DNA of 64,000 nt from NCBI RefSeq assembly GCF_035920345.1, contig NZ_CP109149.1, positions 8,990,001 through 9,054,000 of the forward strand, in the 5' to 3' direction. The position numbers and the translations under genes were made by a program. The stretch comes from Nocardia vinacea. Its GTDB lineage: Bacteria > Actinomycetota > Actinomycetes > Mycobacteriales > Mycobacteriaceae. The notes beneath the pieces were generated by a model. The model was not told where the DNA came from. It saw nothing but the letters and a program-made list of their open reading frames with translations, and searched no databases. Of this stretch, positions 51,749 to 61,071 are shown piece after piece (positions within the stretch are counted from its first letter, which is position 1; each line of letters begins with the position of its first letter).

Positions 51749-53418
51749 TGGTCGAGACGCAACAGCACACCGACGAAATCGGATCGTCCGCGACCGGGGC
51801 GCCCGCCGCAAACCCGGGCGCGTCGACGTACGCGGCGAGTATGGTTTGGGACGCCTGGGGCATCCCCGCCGGACACAAGCCGCTTTCGGCTTCGATTCGG
51901 AACCTGTTGACGCAAGTATTCGGAGTGTCCGGTGACCCGGTGGCGCGCCGCGATGAGGGCGATGTGCCGCTACGCGAGTCGACGCTGACGCCGACTCAAT
52001 GGGACGGGTTGGTCGCGGTGGTCGGCGTGGGCAGCATTTCGGTCGACCACCACGATCGTCTGCTGCATGCGGGCGGTAAGAGCACCCCCGACCTGCTGCG
52101 CCGTCGCGCCGCTGATCCGCAGGACGCCCCCGATGCCGTCGTCTTCCCCGCCGATCACGAGCAGGTGCTCGCGGTGCTCGGTTACTGCGCCGACAATGCC
52201 ATCGCGGTCGTTCCCTTCGGTGGCGGTACCAGCGTGGTGGGCGGCGTCGATCCGGTCCGCGGTCGCTTCGACACCGTCATCGCGCTGGATCTGCGCCGCC
52301 TGGACGGTATCTCGGAGATCGACCCGGTCAGCGGCACCGCCACCCTCGGCGCGGGACTCACCGGTCCCAAGGCCGAGGAACTGCTTGCCGCCCATGGACT
52401 TTCGCTCGGTCATTTCCCGCAGAGCTTCGAATTCGCCAGCATCGGCGGATTCGCCGCAACCCGGTCCTCCGGTCAGGCATCGGCGGGCTACGGCCGCTTC
52501 GACGACATGGTCCAGCGCCTCGAGATCGCAACACCCAGCGGCACCATCGAACTCGGCCGCGCACCCGCCTCCGCCGCGGGGCCGGACCTACGTGAACTGT
52601 TCGTCGGGTCCGAGGGGGCGCTCGGCGTGATCACCGGGGTCACGCTGCGGGTGCATCCGGCGCCGGAGACCATCGGCTACCAGGCCTGGTCGTTTCCGGA
52701 CTTCGAAACCGGCGCCGCCGCACTGCGTTCGGTGGTGCAGGCAGGTGCCGCGCCCACGGTGTTGCGGTTGTCCGATGAGGTCGAAACCGGCGTCAACCTG
52801 GCGCGCTCCGCCGATATCGGCGGCGAGGCGGTGGCCGGTTGTCTGGCCATCACCACCTTCGAAGGCACCGAGGCGCATGTAGCGGCCCGCAGCGCGGAGG
52901 CGGGCGCATTGCTCGCGGCGGCCGGCGGGAATGCGCTGGGACAGACCCCGGCCGAGGAATGGGAGCACGGGCGTTTCGCCGCGCCCTATATGCGCGATGC
53001 GCTGCTCGATCTCGGCGTGTTGTGCGAAACCCTGGAAACCGCGACCACTTGGTCGAATCTGACCGAGCTAAAGGCGAAGGTGACTGCGGCACTGACGGAT
53101 TCGCTTGCCGAGCAGGGCACCCCGCCGCTGGTGATGTGCCACATCTCGCACACCTATCCGACCGGAGCGTCGCTGTATTTCACCGTCATCGCCAAGCAGT
53201 TGGACGATCCGATCGCCCAATGGCACATCGCGAAACGTGCGGTCGGTGACGCGATCGTAGCCGCGGGCGGCACCATCACCCACCATCACGCGGTCGGCAC
53301 CGACCACCGCCCCTGGATTCCGGGGGAGATCGGCGATCTGGGCGTGCGCGTACTGCGCGCGGTGAAGCGGGAATTGGACCCCGCGGGCATCCTCAACCCT
53401 GGAAAGCTGATCCCGTGA
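51748..53418 (+). CDS. FAD-binding oxidase resembling alkyldihydroxyacetonephosphate synthase
   Basis: 556 residues if ATG 51748 is used; ATG 51841 (MVWDAWGIPAGHKPL) better matches the mycobacterial N-terminus and would leave the operator clear. It has FAD/PCMH domain motifs PFGGGTSVVGGVD, FPQSFEFASIGGFAATRSSGQASAGYG and FVGSEGALGVITG. The C-terminal ITHHHAVGTDHRP resembles the HHH catalytic region of AGPS, which swaps the acyl of acyl-DHAP for an alkyl group in ether-lipid synthesis. Real ether lipids are not established for this genus, so substrate is open. Corresponds by position to Rv2251. GTGA overlaps the next gene. Confidence 0.9.
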   Translation: MVETQQHTDEIGSSATGAPAANPGASTYAASMVWDAWGIPAGHKPLSASIRNLLTQVFGVSGDPVARRDEGDVPLRESTLTPTQWDGLVAVVGVGSISVDHHDRLLHAGGKSTPDLLRRRAADPQDAPDAVVFPADHEQVLAVLGYCADNAIAVVPFGGGTSVVGGVDPVRGRFDTVIALDLRRLDGISEIDPVSGTATLGAGLTGPKAEELLAAHGLSLGHFPQSFEFASIGGFAATRSSGQASAGYGRFDDMVQRLEIATPSGTIELGRAPASAAGPDLRELFVGSEGALGVITGVTLRVHPAPETIGYQAWSFPDFETGAAALRSVVQAGAAPTVLRLSDEVETGVNLARSADIGGEAVAGCLAITTFEGTEAHVAARSAEAGALLAAAGGNALGQTPAEEWEHGRFAAPYMRDALLDLGVLCETLETATTWSNLTELKAKVTAALTDSLAEQGTPPLVMCHISHTYPTGASLYFTVIAKQLDDPIAQWHIAKRAVGDAIVAAGGTITHHHAVGTDHRPWIPGEIGDLGVRVLRAVKRELDPAGILNPGKLIP

Positions 53419-54371
53419 TACAGGATTCGCGCCTGGTGCGTGCGGTCACCGTGGTGACCAACCCACAGTCCGGTGTCGGCAGAGGGCACGAGGTGGCCGC
53501 GGCCGCGCTTGCGCGCTTCGTCGCACAGGGCGTCGAGGTCACCGAGGTGCGGGCACCTTCGCCCGCCGAATCCGTACGTCAGGTGCGGGATTCGATCACC
53601 GGCAGCACCAAGCCGGACGCGGTGGTCTGCATCGGCGGCGACGGGTTGATGAATGTCGTACTGGAAGCCATCGCGCAGACCGGCGTGCCGCTCGGTCTGA
53701 TTCCCGCTGGCACCGGCAACGATCTCGCGCGCGAAATCGGCGTGCCCACCGACGACCCCGTCGCGGCCGCGGACCTGATCCTGGGCGGTCGCACCCGCAC
53801 CATCGACCTCGGCCGCATCGAATCGCCCGCGCCCGGATTCACCCCCAAGTGGTTCGCCACCGTGACCGGCACCGGCTTCGATGCGCGAGTCACCCTGCGC
53901 GCCAACGATATGCGCTGGCCCAAGGGTCCGCTACGCTACACCTTCGCCGCACTGGCCGAGATATCCGGCCGCTTCACCGTGCCGTACCGAATCGAGCTGT
54001 CCGGTGTCGTGCCCGGCGCACTCGACAATCCCGACGCCGACAACGTCATCGAGACCGATGCCGTCATGGTGGCCATCGGCAATACCCGCACCTACGGGGG
54101 CGGCATGCTGGTCTGCCCGGACGCGGTAATGGACGACGGGCTACTGGATCTGACTGTCGTAGGAGCGGTTTCGCGTCTGGACATGCTCCGCCTGCTGCCC
54201 GCACTGTCGTCGGGTAAACGAATCGATCACCCGAAATCCAAGCAGTATCGCGTCGCCCAGGTGACCCTCACCGCGCCCGGCGCGCCCGCCACCGCCGACG
54301 GCGAACCGGCAGGCACCCTCCCCGTCTCCCTCCGCGCGGTCCCCGGCGCGCTTACCGTGCTGGTTCCATGA
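53415..54371 (+). CDS. diacylglycerol kinase (DAGKc family, Rv2252-like)
   Basis: 318 residues from GTG 53415, overlapping the preceding stop by four bases (GTGA). DAGKc motifs: VVTNPQSGVGRGHEV, CIGGDGLMNVVLEAIAQ and LGLIPAGTGNDLAREIG. A C-terminal domain with TADGEPAGTLPV ends it. It phosphorylates diacylglycerol (or a related lipid alcohol) to phosphatidate. In M. tuberculosis the equivalent Rv2252 has been connected with phosphatidylinositol mannoside synthesis. Coupled translation with the AGPS-like enzyme suggests both act on the same glycerolipid pool. Confidence 0.92.
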   Translation: MIQDSRLVRAVTVVTNPQSGVGRGHEVAAAALARFVAQGVEVTEVRAPSPAESVRQVRDSITGSTKPDAVVCIGGDGLMNVVLEAIAQTGVPLGLIPAGTGNDLAREIGVPTDDPVAAADLILGGRTRTIDLGRIESPAPGFTPKWFATVTGTGFDARVTLRANDMRWPKGPLRYTFAALAEISGRFTVPYRIELSGVVPGALDNPDADNVIETDAVMVAIGNTRTYGGGMLVCPDAVMDDGLLDLTVVGAVSRLDMLRLLPALSSGKRIDHPKSKQYRVAQVTLTAPGAPATADGEPAGTLPVSLRAVPGALTVLVP

Positions 54372-54381
54372 TTGCTACTGG

Positions 54382-55062
54382 TCAAGATGCGAAACTGACC
54401 CGGCTCATGCGGTCGATGGTGGTCCGGTCGAGGACGACCGTCGACACGGGCTCGGGCGGTGGTGGACGGCCGGAGTCCACGGCGCGGATGAGGCGATCCC
54501 AGCGTCGGCAATGCAGGGTGAAGAAGACCGGATTGATCCGGCGTCCGCGGGCGTGCTGACCGGCGCGCGCGACACCGGCGGGCACATCGAGCAGGATCAG
54601 GTGTAACTCCCGGCCGTAGCGCGTCGCCCAGCGGCCGATCATTCGTCTGGCCCACCCGAAGGTGGCGCAATCATGGATAACCACCGGTCCGGTACCGTCC
54701 CGCAGCGCGGCCCGGATTCCGGCGTAATGCGCCACATGCACCACCGGCCGCCACAGCGGATACGGGAGCCGACCGAGCTTGTGCCGCCATCGATTTCGGG
54801 AATGGTGCGAATCCAGCACCACCGAGCCCCCGGGACCCCGATGCGGCCCCTCGGCATCGGCCTGCGCGCCGAAGAACAATCGCAACGCCGTACTCTTGCC
54901 CGCCCCCGGAATACCGGCCACGAGCAGTGCAGACCTCGCTGGATACCGCAGTTCCTCGATCGTGCGGCCGCGCAGATCGTGCACGGAATCCGGTGTTACG
55001 ACGCGGATATCGGGGAGCCGCGGTTGCGAACCGGGATAAGGCGAATCAAGCGGAGGGTTCAC
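54382..55062 (-). CDS. P-loop NTPase, kinase-like
   Basis: About 226 residues from GTG 55062 (VNPPLDSPYPGSQP); the start is uncertain, since the frame stays open upstream. Walker A is VAGIPGAGKSTALRLFF. Later motifs are VVLDSHHSRNRWRHKLGRLPY, VVIHDCATFGWARRMIG, LHLILLDVPAGVARAGQHARGR and a basic C-terminal part. Layout suggests a small nucleotide- or sugar-kinase-like AAA protein (gluconokinase/zeta-toxin fold range), without clear assignment. It is convergent with the kinase gene upstream (10 bp). Confidence 0.75.
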   Translation of the reverse strand: MNPPLDSPYPGSQPRLPDIRVVTPDSVHDLRGRTIEELRYPARSALLVAGIPGAGKSTALRLFFGAQADAEGPHRGPGGSVVLDSHHSRNRWRHKLGRLPYPLWRPVVHVAHYAGIRAALRDGTGPVVIHDCATFGWARRMIGRWATRYGRELHLILLDVPAGVARAGQHARGRRINPVFFTLHCRRWDRLIRAVDSGRPPPPEPVSTVVLDRTTIDRMSRVSFAS

Positions 55063-55362
55063 CTCTTCCAGGCTCCCTAGCCAGATTGGATTCGGCAACA
55101 GGGAAAGCCCTGATTCTTGCTGGGTATTTCTCCGGGCATCGGACGCGCCGTCAGGGCGGGAGAAAGTGCCGTTCCGGTGACCGCGTAGTGAACGCGCCAC
55201 GAAGCTGAGAATTAGTTGTGGATTCGGGGCTCGGGCTGGTTTCGGCGGTAGGCTCTCGAGGTGTAGGCGGAGTCTTCGGTGTCCCTCATCCACCGAAGAC
55301 CCCGCCGCTTTTATGCCCCGGCCCTTTTATGAGCTCAGCGGGTATCCCACTAGAATGCCGGG
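55063..55362. other. valS upstream region
   Basis: 300 bp between divergent genes. It holds the terminator-like hairpin at 55266-55306 on the valS side, and an open frame from GTG 55218 with six Val codons in its first 22. No tRNA-sensing T-box motif (TGGNACCGCG type) is visible. Confidence 0.45.
55266..55306 (+). terminator. intrinsic-terminator-like hairpin in the valS leader
   Basis: Arms GGCGGAGTCTTCGGTG (55266-55281) and CACCGAAGACCCCGCC (55291-55306), one mismatch, followed by GCTTTTATG. It lies 57 bp before the valS start with no + strand gene upstream. Possible attenuator of valS, or the end of a small RNA. Confidence 0.6.
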
Positions 55363-58041
55363 GTGACCAGCGCAGCCCCTGACAACCCGCGTAATCGTGC
55401 CGATGCCCTCCCCAAGAGCTGGGTTCCCAGCGAGGTGGAGGCCGAGATGTACGAGCGCTGGGTAGCGGCTGGCTACTTCGCCGCCGATCCTGCCAGCGAC
55501 AAGCCCGGTTACTCGATCGTGCTGCCCCCGCCGAACGTCACCGGCAGCCTGCACATGGGCCACGCGCTCGACCACACCCTGATGGACACCCTCTCGCGCC
55601 GCAAGCGCATGCAGGGTTACCAGGTGCTGTGGCTGCCGGGCATGGACCACGCGGGCATCGCCACCCAGACCATCGTGGAGAAGCAGCTCGCGGTCGACGG
55701 CAAGACCAAGGAAGACTTCGGCCGCGAACTGTTCATCGACAAGGTCTGGGACTGGAAGCGCGAATCCGGCGGACAGATCCAGTGGCAGATGCGCGCGCTC
55801 GGCGACGGCGTCGACTGGAGCCGCGACCGCTTCACCATGGACGACGGGCTCTCGCGGGCCGTGCAGACCATCTTCAAGCGCCTATACGACGCGGGTCTGA
55901 TCTACCGGGCCGAGCGTCTGGTCAACTGGTCGCCGGAACTGCGCACCGCCATCTCCGATATCGAGGTCAAATTCGAGGATGTCGAGGGCGAGCTGGTTTC
56001 GCTGCGCTACGGCTCGCTGAAAGACGATGAGCCGCATGTGATCGTGGCCACGACCCGGGTGGAGACCATGCTCGGCGATACCGCGGTGGCGGTGCATCCG
56101 GAGGATCCGCGTTATAAGGATCTGATCGGCAGCACCCTCGAGCATCCGATCACCGGACGTCAGATCCCGATCATCGCCGATGACTACGTCGATCCCGAAT
56201 TCGGAACCGGCGCAGTGAAAATCACGCCCGCGCACGACCCCAACGACTTCGAGATGGGCCTGCGGCACAATCTGCCCATGCCGAACATCATGGACGAGCG
56301 TGCCCGGATTATCGGCACCGGAACCGAATTCGACGGTATGGACCGGTTCGAGGCGCGGGTCAAGGTGCGCGAGCGGCTCGCGGCCGAGGGCCGGATCGTC
56401 GCCGAGAAGCGGCCGTACCTGCACAGCGTCGGACATTCCGAGCGCAGCGGCGAGGCGATCGAACCGCGGCTCTCGATGCAGTGGTGGGTCAAGGTGGAGT
56501 CGCTGGCCAAGGCCGCCGGTGACGCGGTTCGCAACGGCGACACCGTGATTCACCCGGCCAGCCAGGAGCCGCGCTGGTTCGAATGGGTCGACAACATGCA
56601 CGACTGGTGCATCTCGCGGCAGCTGTGGTGGGGCCACCGCATCCCGATCTGGTACGGCCCCGATGGCGAGGTGGTCTGCGTCGGTCCGGACGAGACCGCC
56701 CCCGAGGGCTGGGTGCAGGACCCGGATGTGCTCGACACCTGGTTCTCCTCCGGCCTGTGGCCCTTCTCCACCATGGGCTGGCCCGATTCCACCGAGGAGC
56801 TCCAGAAGTTCTATCCGACAAGCGTTCTCGTCACCGGCTACGACATCCTGTTCTTCTGGGTGGCCCGGATGATGATGTTCGGCACCTTCGTCTCCGACGA
56901 TCACGTGCTCACCGCGGGCAAGGGCGGCGCGAAGCAGGTGCCGTTCAAGGATGTGTTCCTGCACGGCCTGATTCGCGATCAGTACGGCAAGAAGATGTCC
57001 AAATCGCGTGGCAACGGCATCGACCCGCTGGACTGGATCAACTCCTACGGCGCGGACGCGCTGCGCTTCACGCTGGCGCGCGGTGCACAGCCCGGCGGTG
57101 ACCTCTCGGTCGGCGAATCGCACGCCCTCGCCTCGCGCAGCTTCGTGACCAAGCTGTTCAACGCCACCAAGTTCGCGCTCATGAACGGCGCGCAACCGGG
57201 CACGCTGCTCGATCGCGCCGAACTCACCGACGCCGACCGCTGGATCATCGATCGGCTCGAACAGGTTCGCGCCGAGGTGGATTCGGCTTTCGACGTCTAC
57301 GAATTCGGCAAGGCGTGCGAGGCGCTGTACCACTTCGCCTGGGACGAGCTGTGCGACTGGTATCTGGAACTGTCCAAGGTGCAGTTCGCCGCCGGTGGTT
57401 CGCGCGCCGAGTCGACCAGCATTGTGCTCGGCAATGTGCTCGATGCGGTGCTGCGGCTGCTGCATCCGGTCATCCCGTTCGTCACCGAATCGCTGTGGCG
57501 GGCGCTGACCGGCGGCGAATCCGTCGTCGTCGCCACCTGGCCGGAGGCCACCGGTGTGGCCACGGATGTGACCGCCGCACAACGGATTTCGGATGCACAG
57601 CGCTTGATCACCGAGATCCGTCGCTTCCGCAGCGATCAGGGGCTGGCCGATAAGCAGAAGGTGGCGGCCAAGCTGATCGGCCTGGATAACGCCGGCCTCA
57701 CCGAACTGCACGATTCGGTGACCAACCTGGCCCGGCTCACCCAGCCCGGTACCGAATTCGCGGCGACCGCCTCGGTTGAGGTGCGCCTGAGCGGGTCCAC
57801 CGTGACGGTCGAGCTCGACACCTCCGGCGCGGTCGACCTCGATGCCGAACGCCGCCGCCTGGAGAAGGATCTCGCCGCGGCCGAGAAGGAATTGGCGACC
57901 ACCACAGCCAAACTCGGTAACGAGGCGTTCCTGGCCAAGGCGCCCGATCAGGTGGTCGACAAGATCAAGGGACGTCGCGATGTCGCCGAGGGCGAAGTCG
58001 CGCGCATCGGTGCCCGGCTCGCGGAACTGAGCGGCAAATGA
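55363..58041 (+). CDS. valS: valyl-tRNA synthetase
   Basis: 892 residues from GTG 55363. Class I motifs: HIGH as [20 protein letters not shown] and KMSKS as [15 protein letters not shown]. It has an editing domain of normal size ([23 protein letters not shown]), the [18 protein letters not shown] block, and the C-terminal coiled coil ([26 protein letters not shown]) that holds the tRNA. It charges tRNA-Val. Its stop overlaps folC (ATGA). A leader hairpin precedes it, hinting at attenuation. Confidence 0.97.
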   Translation: MTSAAPDNPRNRADALPKSWVPSEVEAEMYERWVAAGYFAADPASDKPGYSIVLPPPNVTGSLHMGHALDHTLMDTLSRRKRMQGYQVLWLPGMDHAGIATQTIVEKQLAVDGKTKEDFGRELFIDKVWDWKRESGGQIQWQMRALGDGVDWSRDRFTMDDGLSRAVQTIFKRLYDAGLIYRAERLVNWSPELRTAISDIEVKFEDVEGELVSLRYGSLKDDEPHVIVATTRVETMLGDTAVAVHPEDPRYKDLIGSTLEHPITGRQIPIIADDYVDPEFGTGAVKITPAHDPNDFEMGLRHNLPMPNIMDERARIIGTGTEFDGMDRFEARVKVRERLAAEGRIVAEKRPYLHSVGHSERSGEAIEPRLSMQWWVKVESLAKAAGDAVRNGDTVIHPASQEPRWFEWVDNMHDWCISRQLWWGHRIPIWYGPDGEVVCVGPDETAPEGWVQDPDVLDTWFSSGLWPFSTMGWPDSTEELQKFYPTSVLVTGYDILFFWVARMMMFGTFVSDDHVLTAGKGGAKQVPFKDVFLHGLIRDQYGKKMSKSRGNGIDPLDWINSYGADALRFTLARGAQPGGDLSVGESHALASRSFVTKLFNATKFALMNGAQPGTLLDRAELTDADRWIIDRLEQVRAEVDSAFDVYEFGKACEALYHFAWDELCDWYLELSKVQFAAGGSRAESTSIVLGNVLDAVLRLLHPVIPFVTESLWRALTGGESVVVATWPEATGVATDVTAAQRISDAQRLITEIRRFRSDQGLADKQKVAAKLIGLDNAGLTELHDSVTNLARLTQPGTEFAATASVEVRLSGSTVTVELDTSGAVDLDAERRRLEKDLAAAEKELATTTAKLGNEAFLAKAPDQVVDKIKGRRDVAEGEVARIGARLAELSGK

Positions 58042-59498
58042 ACGACGAACCAGAACCGCAGTACGCCGACGACGAGCATCGCAAGCGGCGGCTGGGATCC
58101 GGGCCGTCCCCGGTGGACCTGGCCGAAATGGCGTTGGTCGAGGCGGAATTGGACCGGCGCTGGCCGGAGACCAAGATCGAGCCCTCGCTCACCCGCATCA
58201 CGACGCTGATGGACCTGCTCGGCTCGCCCCAGCAGAACTATCCGGCCATCCACATCGCGGGCACCAATGGTAAGACCTCGGTGACCAGGATGATCGATGC
58301 GCTGCTGACCGCGCTGCATCGGCGCACCGGCCGGATCACCAGCCCGCATCTGCAGCTGGCCACGGAGCGGATCAGCATCGACAACGCGCCGATCACCCCG
58401 GCCGAGTACGTGGCGACCTATCGCGAACTGCTGCCCTATATCGAGATGATCGACAAGCAGTCCGCCGCCGCGGACGGTCCGGCCATGAGCAAGTTCGAGG
58501 TGCTCACCGGCATGGCCTATGCCGCCTTCGCGGAGGCGCCGGTGGATGTCGCGGTCGTCGAGACCGGTATGGGCGGCCGTTGGGACGCGACCAATGTCAT
58601 CGACGGACAGGTCGCGGTGATCACCCCGATCGGCCTGGACCACACCGATTTCCTCGGCGACGATCTCGCATCCATCGCGGGGGAGAAGGCCGGGATCATC
58701 AAACGTGCCCCGGAGAGCCTGGTGCCGCGCGATACCGTCGCCGTCATCGCCGAACAGGAACCCGAGGCCATGGATGTGCTGCTGCGCCGGGCCGTCGAGG
58801 TCGATGCCGCAGTGGCGCGCGAGGGTTCGGAGTTCCGGGTACTGGCCCGCCAGATCGCGGTCGGCGGCCAGCAGCTCGAATTACAGGGTCTCGGAGGGGT
58901 TTACGACGAGATCTTCCTGCCGCTGCACGGTGAGCACCAGGCCCGCAATGCGGTGCTCGCGCTGGCCGCGGTCGAGGCGTTCTTCGGCGCGGGTGCGGAT
59001 CGGCAGCTCGATATCGAGGCGGTGCGGGCGGGGTTCGCGAGTGTCACCAGCCCTGGCCGGATGGAGCGGATGCGCAATGCCCCGACCATCTTCATCGACG
59101 CCGCGCACAATCCGGCGGGTGCGCAGGCCCTGGCCGCGGCGCTGACCGCCGAATTCGACTTCCGCAAGCTGGTCGGCGTCGTCGCGGTGCTCGGCGACAA
59201 GGACGTGGCGGGCATGTTGGACGCGCTGGAGCCGGTACTCGACGAGATCGTCGTCACCAACAATGGTTCGCCGCGCGCCATGGATGTCGAACGCCTCGCC
59301 GACCTCGCGGTGCAGCGCTTCGGTGACGAAAGAGTGGTCACCGCCGAGACCCTGCCCGATGCCCTGGAAACGGCCATTGCCATTGCCGAGGAGGTCGGCG
59401 ATTCGGGCGAGATGGTTTCCGGCGCGGGCGTCGTGGTAACCGGATCTGTGGTCACTGCCGGTGCTGCGCGCGCCCTGTTCGGGAAGGACCCGGCATGA
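58038..59498 (+). CDS. folC: folylpolyglutamate synthase / dihydrofolate synthase
   Basis: 486 residues from ATG 58038, overlapping the valS stop by four bases. The Mur-ligase fold shows the P-loop [20 protein letters not shown], then [61 protein letters not shown] and [13 protein letters not shown]. It adds glutamate to dihydropteroate and to folates. An N-terminal extension of about 25 residues precedes the fold. Same gene order as in mycobacteria. A dispersed repeat begins at its stop codon. Confidence 0.96.
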   Translation: MNDEPEPQYADDEHRKRRLGSGPSPVDLAEMALVEAELDRRWPETKIEPSLTRITTLMDLLGSPQQNYPAIHIAGTNGKTSVTRMIDALLTALHRRTGRITSPHLQLATERISIDNAPITPAEYVATYRELLPYIEMIDKQSAAADGPAMSKFEVLTGMAYAAFAEAPVDVAVVETGMGGRWDATNVIDGQVAVITPIGLDHTDFLGDDLASIAGEKAGIIKRAPESLVPRDTVAVIAEQEPEAMDVLLRRAVEVDAAVAREGSEFRVLARQIAVGGQQLELQGLGGVYDEIFLPLHGEHQARNAVLALAAVEAFFGAGADRQLDIEAVRAGFASVTSPGRMERMRNAPTIFIDAAHNPAGAQALAAALTAEFDFRKLVGVVAVLGDKDVAGMLDALEPVLDEIVVTNNGSPRAMDVERLADLAVQRFGDERVVTAETLPDALETAIAIAEEVGDSGEMVSGAGVVVTGSVVTAGAARALFGKDPA

Positions 59499-59577
59499 GC
59501 GAACGCAGTGAGCGAATCATGTGCCAGCGCGCATCGGCGCATGCCGGAGCCGAGCGCCAGCGAGGCGCAGGCATGAG
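59496..59577. repeat. dispersed GAGCG-nn-AGCGAG repeat after folC
   Basis: It begins at the folC stop (TGAGCGAACGCAGTGAGCGA) and ends with GCCGAGCGCCAGCGAGGCGC and GGCATGAGC. Same two-module form as the copy at 11046-11127. Confidence 0.6.
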
Positions 59578-59644
59578 CTGCGCGGTTCGGATGCGGCAGC
59601 ATGCGTAAGCACGTGGGGCCCGCGAATGCCGAGAAGGAGACAGC

Positions 59645-60073
59645 GTGACCGAATCGACCGGCGACGCCGCCGAGCCCGAGCGGGCCGACGGCGAGCCGCA
59701 GGCCCCCCCGCCCGCCGCAGACCCGTGGAAGGGTCTGCGCGGCGTCATGGCGGGCACGCTGATCCTCGAGGCGATCACGGTGCTGCTCGCATTGCCCGTG
59801 GTCGGGTCGGTCGGCGGCGGTATCGGCTGGTTCTCCGGCAGCTACCTTGTCGTCCTCGCGCTGGTGATGATCCTCGGCGCCGGACTACAACGCCGCCCAT
59901 GGGCCATCCCGTTCAATCTAGGACTGCAGGTCCTGCTGATCCTCGGTGTCTTCGTGCACATCTCCATCGGCGTCATGGGTGTCTTCTTCGCCGTCGTCTG
60001 GGGCTTCATCCTGGTGCTGCGCGCCGACGTCAAGCGCCGGATGGAACTCGGTCTGCTGCCCAGTCAACGCTAG
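59645..60073 (+). CDS. DUF4233 membrane protein (Rv2446c-like)
   Basis: 142 residues from GTG 59645, with GGAG about six bases upstream. An acidic cytosolic N-terminus (about 35 residues) is followed by three or four TM segments (GVMAGTLILEAITVLLALPVV; SGSYLVVLALVMILGAGL; FNLGLQVLLILGVFVHI; GVFFAVVWGFILVL). The family sits between folC and ndk throughout mycolate actinobacteria. Function unknown. Confidence 0.9.
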   Translation: MTESTGDAAEPERADGEPQAPPPAADPWKGLRGVMAGTLILEAITVLLALPVVGSVGGGIGWFSGSYLVVLALVMILGAGLQRRPWAIPFNLGLQVLLILGVFVHISIGVMGVFFAVVWGFILVLRADVKRRMELGLLPSQR

Positions 60074-60105
60074 CGACTGCTTGCAGGTCGCTCGAAAAGG
60101 TCAGC
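60072..60105. repeat. single copy of the 34-bp repeat
   Basis: AGCGACTGCTTGCAGGTCGC then TCGAAAAGGTCAGC: differs by two bases from the consensus of the array at 34498-34599. It overlaps the last two bases of the DUF4233 stop codon. Confidence 0.85.
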
Positions 60106-60168
60106 ATCCAGGGCTCTTCATAGCCGCCGGTTCGGTAACCGGGGGCAGTGCCGATTAGGCTGTGCGCC

Positions 60169-60585
60169 GTGACTGAGCAGACGTTGGTACTCATCAAGCC
60201 GGACGGTGTGGCCCGTGGCCTCGTCGGTGAGGTGCTGGCCCGGATCGAGCGCAAGGGGCTGAAGATCGCCGCCCTGGAGCTGAAGCAGGTATCCGACGAG
60301 TTGGCGCGCGGCCACTACGCCGAACATGCCGAGAAGCCGTTCTTCGGTTCCTTGATCGAGTTCATCACCTCCGGCCCGGTCGTCGCGGCCATCTTGGAGG
60401 GCCCGCGCGCCATTGCGGCGTTCCGTCAGATCGCCGGCGGCACCGATCCGGTCGAGAAGGCCGTCCCCGGCAGCATTCGCGGCGACCTCGCGCTGGAGAC
60501 CCAGGAGAACCTGGTGCACGGCTCCGATTCGCCGGAATCGGCCAAGCGGGAAATCGCTCTCTGGTTTCCCGAGTTCCCGGCCTGA
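60169..60585 (+). CDS. ndk: nucleoside diphosphate kinase
   Basis: 138 residues from GTG 60169 ([18 protein letters not shown]). The active-site His is in [22 protein letters not shown], preceded by [10 protein letters not shown] and [10 protein letters not shown]. It balances nucleoside triphosphate pools with ATP as donor. Normal length; upstream sequence contains the 34-bp repeat and no clear ribosome-binding site. Confidence 0.97.
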   Translation: MTEQTLVLIKPDGVARGLVGEVLARIERKGLKIAALELKQVSDELARGHYAEHAEKPFFGSLIEFITSGPVVAAILEGPRAIAAFRQIAGGTDPVEKAVPGSIRGDLALETQENLVHGSDSPESAKREIALWFPEFPA

Positions 60586-61071
60586 TAGAGCCCTGAGGCG
60601 TGAGCTGCGCGAACGGGCAATACGGCCGGCGTCGCCGCGGGACGGTGCCGAGCGCCAGCGAGGCCAAGTCGTGCGGCGATGGCGAGACGTCGCCGCACTA
60701 TGTGGGATACTGACAGTGGTTGCTGACGATACCGACTGTTCGCGCAGGTACGCGGACGATCGGTGCCGGCCGGTAACCGGATGACACTGCGGTTCGATGC
60801 CGATCATCGCTGCTACGAACAGCTGGCCCGTTGCTGGGGCCGGGGGTTCGCGCCGGCACGCTGGATGAGCGCTCGCGCCGTGGAGTTCAGCCAACAGCCA
60901 GGCGCCGCGTGACCAGTTAGCCCGACCGACGTAAACCATGGGTGTTAACCGGACACGCGGGGCGAGACCACTTGACCTTGCGCCAACCGCGTGAGGTGAA
61001 CGGACAGTGCCCCCGCGTCGGCCGCGTCACTCCTGCCAGGAGGGACGCGCCCGGGGACCCGAGGAGACTTC
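60586..61071. other. rne leader/intergenic region
   Basis: 486 bp. It contains a diverged GAGCG-type repeat (60597-60672: TGAGCTGCGCGAACGGGCAA ... GCCGAGCGCCAGCGAGGCC). A 43-residue ORF (60781-60912) has no ribosome-binding site or known family. The long leader, richly structured near GCGCCAACCGCGTGAGGTG, is expected because rne genes are often autoregulated through their 5' leader in other bacteria. Confidence 0.5.

Noticed and set aside
55063..55362. T-box riboswitch before valS
   Set aside because: No TGGNACCGCG-type antiterminator bulge or specifier loop could be found.
55882..57711. 609-residue minus-strand frame opposite valS
   Set aside because: Shadow; valS motifs are on the plus strand.
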